A DNA stretch of 64,000 nt, from the NCBI RefSeq assembly GCF_008831125.1, contig NZ_WBKA01000002.1, forward strand, positions 186,001 to 250,000, in the 5' to 3' direction. Below, one piece after another: positions 20,280 to 28,209 of the stretch (positions are counted from its first letter, which is position 1; each line of letters starts with the position of its first letter). This stretch comes from Pseudoclavibacter caeni. GTDB lineage: Bacteria > Actinomycetota > Actinomycetes > Actinomycetales > Microbacteriaceae. The position numbers were made by a program, and so were the translations under genes. The notes beneath the pieces are model-generated. The model was not told where the DNA came from. It saw nothing but the letters and a program-made list of their open reading frames with translations, and made no database searches.

Positions 20280-22570
20280 GCGAGGCCATCCGGCCGTTCC
20301 CCCGGCGAGGGCGGCTCGTCGTCCTCCCCGGGAGTGACGGGCCCGGACTGTTCCGTCGCGTCAGCCGGCTTCGCGCGTGCGTCGGGGGTGGCACGGCGGG
20401 CGAGCCGACGGGTCATGCCGGCCGAGGCTGGCTCCTCCGCGCGATCCTCAGCTTCCTCCGCCTCCTCAGCTTCCTCTGCCTCCTCCGCGTCGACGACGCG
20501 GCGCGCGCGCACGAGCATCCGGTGTCGGGTCAAGCCGCCGGCGAGCAGCAGGAGCAGCAGGGCGCCGACCACGGCCACGCCCCACCAGATGTACCCGGCA
20601 TAGGAGTTGACGCGGCTGTCCTGTGGAACGATGGCGTTGCTGTCGACGAGCACGGGGTCGTCGGTGAGCGACTGCGCGACGACCAGGTCGTCGTAGAGGG
20701 CAGACCATCCGCTCGGGTCTGCGGCGAGTGAATCGGTCAGATGGTGTTGGAGCGCCGCAGCGGTCGGCTCCCCGGCACCGGTGCCGTCCGGTTGCCAGGC
20801 GGCGAGTGCGATGACGTCCCGTCCGTCGGCATGGAAGGCCTGCAGTGCGGCGAAGGCCTGTGCCACGCCGGCCTTGAACGGGCCGTTCGCCTGGTCGATC
20901 GAGCGGAACTGTCCCATGCGCAGTGGGGCGTCCAGTTCGTTGATCTGTGCACTGGTGGCGCCGACCAGCAGGCCCGAGGCCCCCGATGAGATGAAGGTCT
21001 CAGCGTTCTCCTGCTGCACGGTCAGGCGCTGAGAGCTGGCCCCCTGCAGCGCGATGAGCAGCTGTGCGGCGTCGGTGAGCGTGTCTGCGTCGACGGTGTC
21101 AGGCATGGCGACCGGCACCACGCCGGCGAGCACCTGTGGGAAGCGTTCGAATCCGGCGTCAAGCTGCTGGCCGGGCTGGGCGGTCACGGTCGATGCGTTG
21201 CCGTCGAGGGTCACCCGGACCGGCATGATCGTGCTGGCCGACCCGCAGCCGGCGCTCTGCGTCTGTGCGACGGTCTGGCCGTTGACCTCGGCGTCGAGCT
21301 CGATGCGCAGCGTGTTGCGGGCCTTCATGAGTGATTCGGGGATGTCGATGGTTCGGTCGATCGTCACGTCGTCGGCTGTCAGGAGGGTGGAGTCGACGAT
21401 CTGGTCGTTCCAGGTGACGGTGAGCGCGGCGCTGATGTTGGCAGGCAGCGCGGTGTGTGCGCCGGTGAGGTGGACGGTGGCTGACTGGACGGCCTGGGCG
21501 AAATCGGCCTGGGCAACGCTGATCGAGGTCGTCGACTGGCCGATCCCCTGCAGCACGGGCTGGCTGTCGCCGAGCTGGGTGAGGGTGAGCTCCGTCTTCG
21601 ACTCGGCCGCGTCGTCGGATGCGGCGAGGCTGCCGACCTGTGTGGCGCCGGCGAGCGGGAGGCGTCCGTCGCCCAGGGCGCTGGCCGCGGCATCGAGTCC
21701 GTCGCCGGTACCGGTGATGCTGAGGGCGCTGACCCCGTCAAGGGAGCCGACGGTGGTCGTGGTGTCCCCCTCGCCGGAGAGGATGCGGATGATCCGCCCG
21801 CCGATCACGGGGGTGGTGACGGCTCGACTGGTGTCCTCGTCACTGGTGACGCTGATCGCGGCGGAGCTGCCGTATTTGTGCTTCAGCCCGACGGCGGCGG
21901 TCAGCGCGGCCTGGCGCTGGTCGGCATCGGTCGGGTCGGCCACGCGAATGCTGATCGCGGTCACCGAGGAGTCGAGAAAATCGCCGACCGCGGTCGGCTG
22001 GTCGGGGGTGCCGGCTGTCGTGAGGTTCACGTCGGTCAATCGGATGCTGCCGAGGTTGGAGAGCAGGCAGACACTGTCCGGGTCGTTCACATTGTCAGCG
22101 AGGTAGCGGATGGAGAGAACGGCGGACTGGTCCTCCACCGCGCCGGCGCTGAGCGGGGCGTCGATATGCACGGCCTGTCGACTGCCGTTGATGGCAACGG
22201 TCTGCACCACCTGCCCGCCGGAGAGCACCTCGACGCGTCCGGTAAGGTCGCTGTCGGGAGTGGCCGTGGCCTGGAACCGGGCTGGGGTGAGACCTTGAGC
22301 CATCGGGATGCGGATCTCCTGTGCGCTCGCATTGGCCGTCACCGAGTATGTGGAGGTGACCGGCATCGAGAGGTCTGCCGCCCGGGTCGTGGTGGCAGTC
22401 GCTGTCGAGACGGTGGCGTTCTGGGCGGCTGTGGCCGGTGCGGTCGACGCGGTTGCCGCTGTGAGGGCGACCACAACCGCGGAGACCGCCCACCATCTCC
22501 GTGGATGCCGTGGACGCCACCTGCCCGTCGGCCCGTCGAGACGAGCAGGTCGTGCGTGTTCGCGGATCAT
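20276..22570 (-). CDS. BcsB-like secreted, membrane-anchored polysaccharide synthase partner
   Basis: A 764-aa protein with an Arg-rich start and signal peptide (WWAVSAVVVALTAATAS then TAPATAAQ), a large beta-rich extracellular part, one C-terminal transmembrane helix (IWWGVAVVGALLLLLLAGGL) and an acidic Glu-Glu-Ala repeat tail. This topology, two repeated carbohydrate-binding-like/flavodoxin-like halves and position beside a processive GT2 synthase suggest the BcsB family of cellulose-synthase partners; the similarity is by architecture, not clear motifs. I chose the ATG at 22570 because GGAG lies 6 nt upstream; an ATG at 22627 is possible. It heads the polysaccharide operon. Confidence 0.72.
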   Translation of the reverse strand: MIREHARPARLDGPTGRWRPRHPRRWWAVSAVVVALTAATASTAPATAAQNATVSTATATTTRAADLSMPVTSTYSVTANASAQEIRIPMAQGLTPARFQATATPDSDLTGRVEVLSGGQVVQTVAINGSRQAVHIDAPLSAGAVEDQSAVLSIRYLADNVNDPDSVCLLSNLGSIRLTDVNLTTAGTPDQPTAVGDFLDSSVTAISIRVADPTDADQRQAALTAAVGLKHKYGSSAAISVTSDEDTSRAVTTPVIGGRIIRILSGEGDTTTTVGSLDGVSALSITGTGDGLDAAASALGDGRLPLAGATQVGSLAASDDAAESKTELTLTQLGDSQPVLQGIGQSTTSISVAQADFAQAVQSATVHLTGAHTALPANISAALTVTWNDQIVDSTLLTADDVTIDRTIDIPESLMKARNTLRIELDAEVNGQTVAQTQSAGCGSASTIMPVRVTLDGNASTVTAQPGQQLDAGFERFPQVLAGVVPVAMPDTVDADTLTDAAQLLIALQGASSQRLTVQQENAETFISSGASGLLVGATSAQINELDAPLRMGQFRSIDQANGPFKAGVAQAFAALQAFHADGRDVIALAAWQPDGTGAGEPTAAALQHHLTDSLAADPSGWSALYDDLVVAQSLTDDPVLVDSNAIVPQDSRVNSYAGYIWWGVAVVGALLLLLLAGGLTRHRMLVRARRVVDAEEAEEAEEAEEAEDRAEEPASAGMTRRLARRATPDARAKPADATEQSGPVTPGEDDEPPSPGERPDGLA

Positions 22571-22891
22571 CCGCAGCTCCAAGTCTCCGGTTGGGGATCC
22601 GCCCGCCTGTGCGCATCCCGCCAACATCCCTTTGACATCATACTAGGGAGTCTGCACAGCGGACGGGTCTCCCGCCGCCTCGGATCGCCTGGCGTGGAGA
22701 GACCTCGTCCTCGTGGACCATGCGAAGAGAGCCCAGTCGCCAGCCCGCTGACCGTCGCTCGCCGGATCGCTCACGTCGAACGACCACGGCTGGGTGATCT
22801 GCAGCAGCTGCCCGTCTCGGGCGCTGCCGGCAGCCGGGTGCGGCGAGAATGCTGACGCTGTGATCCCCCCCCGCTGGGCATCGTTGGTGCC
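22571..22891 (-). other. Region between the J-protein gene and the BcsB-like gene
   Basis: Directly after the J-protein stop a small hairpin (GGGCA/TGCCC) is followed by a run of eight G (22865-22872 on plus as C). The J-protein frame stays open for about 80 codons past its TAG, but with no start of its own. A -10-like TATGAT lies near the right-to-left end. I see no convincing gene. Confidence 0.45.
22637..22642 (-). promoter_or_regulatory. -10 element upstream of the polysaccharide operon
   Basis: TATGAT on the minus strand, 67 bp before the chosen start of the BcsB-like gene. The -35 position is poor (CGTCCG), so an activator may be needed. Confidence 0.45.
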
Positions 22892-24193
22892 CTACCGCGT
22901 CGGCGGCACGACCTCCGCCTGTTCGTCGGCGCCCCGGTGCTCGCCCATCCACTCGAGCATCCGCCGCTCGGGGTCTGTCAGTCGCTTCGGGGTGAGCACG
23001 CGGGCCACAAGCCGCAGATCGCCGGCGCCGCCGTCAGTCTTCGGCAGGCCTGCACCGGGCACGGTGAGCACGTCGTCCGTGCCTGTGCCGGCGGGCACGC
23101 GCAGCCGACGGGTTCCGCCGGGAGCGGGCACGTCGACCTCGGTGCCGAGCACGGCGTCGACGAGAGGCAGGTCGATCTGTCCGACGAGGTCATCGCCGTC
23201 CGGAGTGAACAGCGTGTCGTCGAATGAGCGTGTGGGCGTGGCAGGAGTGGCCGCACCGTCCACCACGGGCGCCGGACCAGTGGCGTTCGTCCGTCCGTAG
23301 AGCGCAGCGGTGTTGACCCGCACCCGACTGACCGCGACGTCGGCGTCATCCGGCGCCCCTGCTGCGGCCGAGGCATCGGTCTTGTCATCGATGTCTCGGG
23401 CGGTCTTCGGCTCGTTCTCCCACCCGTGCCAGTCGGTCGCGACACGGATGCGTGCCCCGGCCGCCGCATCGCGCGGTGGCTCGGATGCGGCAGTCGCCCG
23501 CCGGGCCTCCTCGCGCGCACGCGCGGCACGGCGCTCATCGGCCTCCCGCTGTGCTCTGGCCTCCTGCTCGGCGGCCTGTCGGGCCTCCTCCGCGAGTCTG
23601 CGCAGTTCGGCGAGATCGGCCTCCTCGCGCTGTCGTGCCGCGGCGGCCTCGGCGGTGCGCCGGGCGAGCTCCTCGTCGGGGTCTGGGTCGGCGTGCCGAG
23701 CCCCGCGATGGCGGGCGGCGCGGCGCGTGTCAGGAACGGCGTCGGCATCTTCCAGATCCGCCCGCCCCTCGACCGGGGACTCTGCCTCGCGAGCCGCACG
23801 CTCAGCGGCAGCTCGCTTCGCCTCCTGGGCAGCCCCGTTCGCGGCAGCGGCCTGCGCATCTGAACCGGTGCTCGGCTCGCCCTGTGACCTGGACGGTTCA
23901 TCCGCTGCAGCCCGCTCGGCATTCCGTCGGGCACGCTGCGCCTGCGCGGCCCCGGCCGTGGCCCCGGTGGCCTGCGGTGCCTCCGGCTGTGTGCCGTAGG
24001 TCGCGCGGAAGCGGCGTTCCTCCTGGATCACGTCGTAGGCGGCCGTGACCGTTTTGAAGTCCTCGACTGCGCTGGGGTCGGAGTTCATATCAGGATGCAG
24101 GCTGCGAGCGAGCTGCAGAAAGGCCCGACGCACCTGCTTGTCACTGGCGAACGGGCTCACTCCCAGCAGGGCATACGCGTTCTCGGCGAGCAT
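22892..24193 (-). CDS. J-domain protein with charged linker and DnaJ-like C-terminal domain, no zinc finger
   Basis: A 433-aa co-chaperone-like protein. Residues 1-~66 are a J domain (NAYALLGVSPFASDKQVRRA) with HPD at 33-35, the Hsp70-stimulating motif. About 240 residues of Ala/Glu/Arg-rich helical or disordered linker follow. The last ~110 residues resemble a DnaJ C-terminal substrate-binding domain (DLVGQIDLPLVDAVLGTEV, LRVPAGTGTDDVLTVPGAGL). No Cys-rich zinc domain is present, so this is not canonical DnaJ. The ATG overlaps the stop of the TM-coiled-coil gene by one base (TGATG), so the two are co-translated. The client may be a pilus or synthase component; that is inference. Confidence 0.82.
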   Translation of the reverse strand: MLAENAYALLGVSPFASDKQVRRAFLQLARSLHPDMNSDPSAVEDFKTVTAAYDVIQEERRFRATYGTQPEAPQATGATAGAAQAQRARRNAERAAADEPSRSQGEPSTGSDAQAAAANGAAQEAKRAAAERAAREAESPVEGRADLEDADAVPDTRRAARHRGARHADPDPDEELARRTAEAAAARQREEADLAELRRLAEEARQAAEQEARAQREADERRAARAREEARRATAASEPPRDAAAGARIRVATDWHGWENEPKTARDIDDKTDASAAAGAPDDADVAVSRVRVNTAALYGRTNATGPAPVVDGAATPATPTRSFDDTLFTPDGDDLVGQIDLPLVDAVLGTEVDVPAPGGTRRLRVPAGTGTDDVLTVPGAGLPKTDGGAGDLRLVARVLTPKRLTDPERRMLEWMGEHRGADEQAEVVPPTR

Positions 24194-25482
24194 CAGCGGC
24201 CAGCCTCACTGTCCCTCGGCCCGTTCGAGGCCTCACCAGCCCCGTCGGTCGGTCGAGCCTGCTGCTGTGCGAGCTTCTCACGCAAGCTCTCCACGGTCTT
24301 CTGCGCGTCCTCCAGCGAGCCCTCGAGCTCGCGGCGCTTCCGGCTCTCCTCGGCGAGCTTCGAAGTGAGCTGGCCGATGTGCTCCTCGGAGGAGTTGATC
24401 GCATCCTCCAGCGCGCGCAGGGCGCCGGACTCCAGCTCGCCGTACTGGGCGGCGTACGCACGCTCGATGTCCTCGATGCGCTTGCGGTACTCTTCCGGCA
24501 TCTGCTCCTCGCCGGGCTGGTCGACGGCGGGAATGAACGTGTCGCCGACCTGGATGCCTGCGCGCTGCTCCGGCTCCGGCTTTGCCGCTGCCTGCTCTGC
24601 GGCGGTGTCCTGTGCGGCAGCGGCCTCCTGCAGCTTCGCGGCCTGGTCGACGAGATCTGCGGGGATGCCGCGGGTGTCGGTCGGCACCGGTGACGCATGG
24701 CGGGGACGGTAGCCCTCCTCGTTCACTCCCGGCCGGTCGGTCTGTTCAGGCTGCGCCGCGGCCGCCTCCGGTGTGATCGAGGCGGAGGGGTGCTGCGCCT
24801 CGACCGGCTCATGCCCATCGTTGGAGACACCGGATGGCGACCAGACCTGCCCGGCCGGGGCAGCGGCCTGCGCCGACGCGGTTCCTGCCTCGCCGCTCAT
24901 ATCGGGCCACAGTGAGGGATCCGTCACCTTCACCGAGCCGGCGGCGGGTTCAGCCGACACGGCAGGTTCCGGCTCGGTCGTGTCGTGGACGCCGCTGGTG
25001 AACATCGCATCGGTCCAGCTGGTGATGCCGTCGTCCTCGAACGCGTCGTCGACACCCCCCTGTGCCGCGCCGAACGAGCCGCCCGTACCAGCAGCCGAGA
25101 CGCCAGCAGTCTGAGTCTGTGCAGGATGCTGCTGCGGCGTCTGCCCCTGAGGATGCGCCGCTGCGGGTGTCTCCGCCCCTGCTGCTCGGGCCGTCGCCGC
25201 TGCCGCGGCAGTGGTGTCCTCCGTCGCTGGGGGCAGCTCGCCGACGACGTTCACCGGCTCGGGCACCACCGGACGCCGAAGCGGGACACGACCGGGACGC
25301 ATGCCAGACCCTCCCTGTGGAAACAGGGGCGACCCGCCCGCGGTCGCGGCGCGTTTCGCCTCGAGCTCTGCCCGGGCCTGCCGCTCCCGTCTCCACTTGC
25401 GCAGGAGCAGCACCGCCAACACGATGAGGCTCGCGACGGCCACTGCCACGATCACGAGTTCAACGATCATCATGATGCTCAC
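24193..25482 (-). CDS. Membrane-anchored disordered/coiled-coil protein, unknown function
   Basis: A 429-aa protein not recognised as a known family. An N-terminal transmembrane helix (IVELVIVAVAVASLIVLAVL) is followed by a basic stretch. Then come some 260 low-complexity residues rich in Ala/Pro/Gln/Thr and a C-terminal coiled coil (roughly residues 325-410, with heptad pattern in IGQLTSKLAEESRKRRELEG). The GTG at 25482 has GGGGAG 8 nt upstream. It resembles a scaffold or polar-localisation protein in layout. Its partners are suggested by linkage: the J-protein downstream by overlap, the protoglobin upstream. Confidence 0.75.
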   Translation of the reverse strand: MSIMMIVELVIVAVAVASLIVLAVLLLRKWRRERQARAELEAKRAATAGGSPLFPQGGSGMRPGRVPLRRPVVPEPVNVVGELPPATEDTTAAAAATARAAGAETPAAAHPQGQTPQQHPAQTQTAGVSAAGTGGSFGAAQGGVDDAFEDDGITSWTDAMFTSGVHDTTEPEPAVSAEPAAGSVKVTDPSLWPDMSGEAGTASAQAAAPAGQVWSPSGVSNDGHEPVEAQHPSASITPEAAAAQPEQTDRPGVNEEGYRPRHASPVPTDTRGIPADLVDQAAKLQEAAAAQDTAAEQAAAKPEPEQRAGIQVGDTFIPAVDQPGEEQMPEEYRKRIEDIERAYAAQYGELESGALRALEDAINSSEEHIGQLTSKLAEESRKRRELEGSLEDAQKTVESLREKLAQQQARPTDGAGEASNGPRDSEAGR

Positions 25483-25531
25483 CTGCTCAACTCCCCGGCG
25501 GTCCGAGGGTTCGTTCTGCTCCAGTGCGTCC

Positions 25532-25552
25532 GGTGCAGGAGTTCACTGCACC
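25532..25552 (-). terminator. Hairpin between the protoglobin and coiled-coil genes
   Basis: GGTGCAG (25532-25538) is complementary to CTGCACC (25546-25552) with a 7-nt loop. There is no U tract on the minus strand, so it may be a weak terminator or an mRNA stabiliser. Confidence 0.35.
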
Positions 25553-25582
25553 CGTGCACAAGCGTACTGCCAGCGCCTGTAG

Positions 25583-26206
25583 CTACTGCTGGATCTGGTG
25601 GTCGATCTGGGCACGCACTCGCACCAGCGCCTGGGAGATCTCCTGGTCACGCAGGCGGTGCAGCAGTGCCATCGGCATCCCGGCCACATCGAACAATGCG
25701 GCCTCCGTCGCGACGTCATACCCATGGGCGATCACGGCCGAGACCGTCGCCATGAGCCGGTTGAACGAGTGGGTCAGCCGGTCGGCGTCCTCGGCCGTCA
25801 GCTGCTCGTCAGCCTGCCCGGCGACGACCTCTGCGACGTGGTCGCCCATCGAGAGCATCATCGGGTTGGTCACGCCACGCAACACATGCACGAGGCCGAC
25901 CATCGCCATCCAGTTGAAGTAGCTGTCGCCCAGCGGCCCCTGGACGGTGCGCTCCCACCAGCCGGCGAGGGTGCGCTCGCGGGCAGCGCGCTCGCCGGGC
26001 TTGAAGATCGCCGCGGTGGGCGGGTACGCGTAGAGCGTGTCGTAGAACTCGTGCAGCAGCAGGGGGCCAAGAGACATGAGGAAGTCCTTGTACTCTTGCA
26101 GGATCATCGCGTCACGCTCGGTAAACGCGGTCTCCGGGGGCATCTGCTCGCGCGCAACGCGTGCCACGAGCTCGACATCGAAGCTGTCGTGGGGCTGGTT
26201 CGTCAT
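25583..26206 (-). CDS. Stand-alone protoglobin (heme sensor globin)
   Basis: A 207-aa protein composed almost entirely of a protoglobin/sensor-globin fold: TERDAMILQEYKDFL, then LLHEFYDTLYAYPPTAAIF, then the F-helix region YFNWMAMVGLVHVLRG, where His107 is the likely proximal heme ligand. There is no attached output domain, so it probably signals through a partner, or handles O2/NO itself. The ATG overlaps the Roadblock gene stop (ATGA), pointing to that protein as partner. The assignment is from helix pattern and key residues. Confidence 0.8.
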   Translation of the reverse strand: MTNQPHDSFDVELVARVAREQMPPETAFTERDAMILQEYKDFLMSLGPLLLHEFYDTLYAYPPTAAIFKPGERAARERTLAGWWERTVQGPLGDSYFNWMAMVGLVHVLRGVTNPMMLSMGDHVAEVVAGQADEQLTAEDADRLTHSFNRLMATVSAVIAHGYDVATEAALFDVAGMPMALLHRLRDQEISQALVRVRAQIDHQIQQ

Positions 26207-26568
26207 CGCATGGCCTCCGTGATCTTCGCCGCGGCTGAACGGGCCTCGATGCGCATCAGGCCCAGATTGCTGTTGGCCGGCCCGTTGAGCACGAGCACCA
26301 TCTGGTCGCCGCAAGGGTACACGACCAGGTAACCGTCTCGACCGCGGAAGACGCCCTCTGCGAAGTCACCCAGCTGAGTGCGCTCGACGACACGTTCGCC
26401 GAGACCGAGCGCGGTGGCGGCCATCGCCGCCAGCCGATCGGCGGCATCCTCACTGAAGTCGTGCGCGATCGGCAGACCATCGGCCGTGGCGACCATGACA
26501 CCCGTGAGTGTCGGGATCGACCGACGAATGTCGCCGATGATGTGGACAAGTTCATCCTGTCGACTCAT
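26203..26568 (-). CDS. Roadblock/LC7 domain protein
   Basis: A 121-aa single-domain protein: ELVHIIGDIRRSIPTLTGVM, VATADGLPIAHDF, and GYLVVYPCGDQMVLVLNG match the Roadblock/LC7 fold, whose members (for example MglB) regulate small GTPases or scaffold complexes. No Ras-like GTPase gene is visible in the window. The ATG at 26568 has AGGA 6 nt upstream. It overlaps the protoglobin gene. In Myxococcus MglB sets type IV pilus polarity, so its place directly after the pilus genes may be meaningful (inference). Confidence 0.88.
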   Translation of the reverse strand: MSRQDELVHIIGDIRRSIPTLTGVMVATADGLPIAHDFSEDAADRLAAMAATALGLGERVVERTQLGDFAEGVFRGRDGYLVVYPCGDQMVLVLNGPANSNLGLMRIEARSAAAKITEAMR

Positions 26569-26637
26569 CTTCATTCCTCTCTGGAAGTCCATGCGGAGGG
26601 CATGTCATTCTGTTGTCTATGACTCCGCTGTGTCACA

Positions 26638-26643
26638 ATATTA
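26638..26643 (-). promoter_or_regulatory. -10 element upstream of the Roadblock gene
   Basis: TAATAT on the minus strand within the 158-bp gap after pilO. It is an AT-rich island in GC-rich sequence and would give a leader of about 60 nt. The -35 is not clear. Confidence 0.45.
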
Positions 26644-26726
26644 CCCTGCCCCGCCGACAACCCGGCCACTGAGGCAAGCCTTCCTCTGCCATCACACGTT
26701 CGCCCCGTGCTCCCTCCCCGATGCGG

Positions 26727-27452
26727 TCAAGACTCCGGCCGGATGAACGTGTACCCGCTGAGCACGGCGGTGTAGCTGTTCGCGTCATCACCACTCTCGC
26801 GGTTGATGTTGACCCCGTTGACCCAGTAGATGCGGTCGAGGTGCTGCGCCGCGGAGATGAACCCGGCCATGTTCTCGTAGCCGCCCTTGACCGTGATGCT
26901 CACGGGCACGGCCTGCAGCCGCGAGTCGTTCGCGGCCGCAGCGAGGGCGGCGTTGACCTGCTCGTAGACCCGCTCCTGATCGGCGGTGACCGACGAGGGC
27001 TGGATCGGATAGTCGTCGACGACCTTCTTAAAGTCGGCGAAGGTGATCGGATCCTTCCAGTTGATCGAGCTCAGCTGCACACCGTTGGCGCCGACGATGC
27101 CGTTGATGCTGCGCAGGAAACCCTCCTGATCGATCGCACCGGGCAGTTCCCCCTGGAGTTGCGTGAGCTGAGCCTGCAGTGTGCTCATCTGGCTGGCCTG
27201 GGACTTCGCGTCGGTGATCTGCTGCTGAAGCTGGGTCTGTCTCGCCTGCTCCTCGCTGACCTTCTGGTTCGTCTCAGCCCCGGTGCGAAACACCGGCACG
27301 AGCACCAGCACGACGACAAGCACCTGCACGAGGGCGATGCCCACGATCGCGAAGATCATCAGCGTTCGGGGTGTGATGCTGGATGACAGGCCTTGCCCCT
27401 TCTTCTGCCTCGCTCCACCGGCCGCGGCCTGTGTCTGCTGCTGCTCGGGCAT
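26727..27452 (-). CDS. pilO: Type IV pilus inner-membrane alignment protein PilO
   Basis: A 241-aa bitopic protein: short cytoplasmic N-terminus, transmembrane helix (about 31-54, IFAIVGIALVQVLVVVLVLV), coiled coil (KVSEEQARQTQLQQQITDAK onward), then a ferredoxin-like domain. With PilN and PilM it forms the platform of the pilus motor. Identification rests on topology and position after pilN, whose stop overlaps its ATG (TGATG). It ends the pilus operon. Confidence 0.85.
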   Translation of the reverse strand: MPEQQQTQAAAGGARQKKGQGLSSSITPRTLMIFAIVGIALVQVLVVVLVLVPVFRTGAETNQKVSEEQARQTQLQQQITDAKSQASQMSTLQAQLTQLQGELPGAIDQEGFLRSINGIVGANGVQLSSINWKDPITFADFKKVVDDYPIQPSSVTADQERVYEQVNAALAAAANDSRLQAVPVSITVKGGYENMAGFISAAQHLDRIYWVNGVNINRESGDDANSYTAVLSGYTFIRPES

Positions 27453-28207
27453 CAGTTGCCTCCCTGCTGCACGGCGGTCGTGTCACCGCTCATCGTCAAG
27501 CTGTCGTCGGTGACGAAGCGATTGGTGAACCTGCTGGCGTTCAAGGTGATGGTCAGCTGCGACTGGTATTTCCTTGAGGTGTCTTTGTTCGTTCCGGACG
27601 AGCTCTGCTGCTTGTTGTCGATCTGTTGGGCCGTGACGTCGGCAACCCCGTTGATGACGCGCACATTGTCGATCCACTGGCTGATGTTGGGTAGATCATC
27701 GCTCTCAGCGGTGACCTTGACGGTGCCGATGTTGTCGGCGCTCGGCTTGCTGGTGGAGGATGACGACCCGCTCGACGTCGACCCCACCGTCTGCACGTTG
27801 AACGTGGTGATCGCCATGCCCTGCGGCGTGGCGTTGGTGACGGTGTTGAGCAGATCCTGCCAGTCGCCCTCACGGGCGGTGACGGCGATGCGATCCTGCT
27901 CAAGCTGGGTGATCTGGTCGTCGATGGTGAGCACCTGGGAGTTCTGCCGCAGGGTGGTCTGCAGCTGCGAGGTCGTTGCCTGCTCGGCGGCGAGCGTGCG
28001 CGAGGCGGTGGTGGACGAGCCGCTCGCGTAGGCGAACAGCGCGCCGTTGACGATCACGAAGCCGATGCCGAGCGCCGCGATGACGCGCACCGCTCGCTGC
28101 ATCTCCAGCACTTTCGTCTGCGAAGGCGGCAGCAGGTTGACGCTGGGCGACGAGGGCAGGGTGACCGCCCCGGTGTCGGTCTTGACACGTTTGAAGGTGA
28201 TGGCCAT
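27452..28207 (-). CDS. pilN: Type IV pilus inner-membrane assembly protein PilN
   Basis: A 251-aa bitopic protein with the N-terminal SVNLLPPSQTKV segment, the signature by which PilN docks in a groove of PilM. A transmembrane helix (about 43-62) and a coiled coil with a Ser/Gly-rich loop in the periplasm-equivalent domain follow. It starts 2 nt after pilM and overlaps pilO, the conserved pilMNO order. Confidence 0.88.
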   Translation of the reverse strand: MAITFKRVKTDTGAVTLPSSPSVNLLPPSQTKVLEMQRAVRVIAALGIGFVIVNGALFAYASGSSTTASRTLAAEQATTSQLQTTLRQNSQVLTIDDQITQLEQDRIAVTAREGDWQDLLNTVTNATPQGMAITTFNVQTVGSTSSGSSSSTSKPSADNIGTVKVTAESDDLPNISQWIDNVRVINGVADVTAQQIDNKQQSSSGTNKDTSRKYQSQLTITLNASRFTNRFVTDDSLTMSGDTTAVQQGGN

Positions 28208-28209
28208 GA

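Noticed and set aside
20410-20490. Short GCCTCCTCAGCTTC-type repeats as a regulatory array
   Set aside because: They encode the Glu-Glu-Ala tail of the BcsB-like protein and are explained by codon repetition.
22643-22891. Continuation of the J-protein frame beyond its TAG for about 80 codons (includes LLQITQPWSFDVSDPASDG)
   Set aside because: The composition looks protein-like, but the frame has no start or ribosome binding site, and the J-protein C-terminal domain is complete before the stop. It could be an old extension or read-through; not enough to call a pseudogene.
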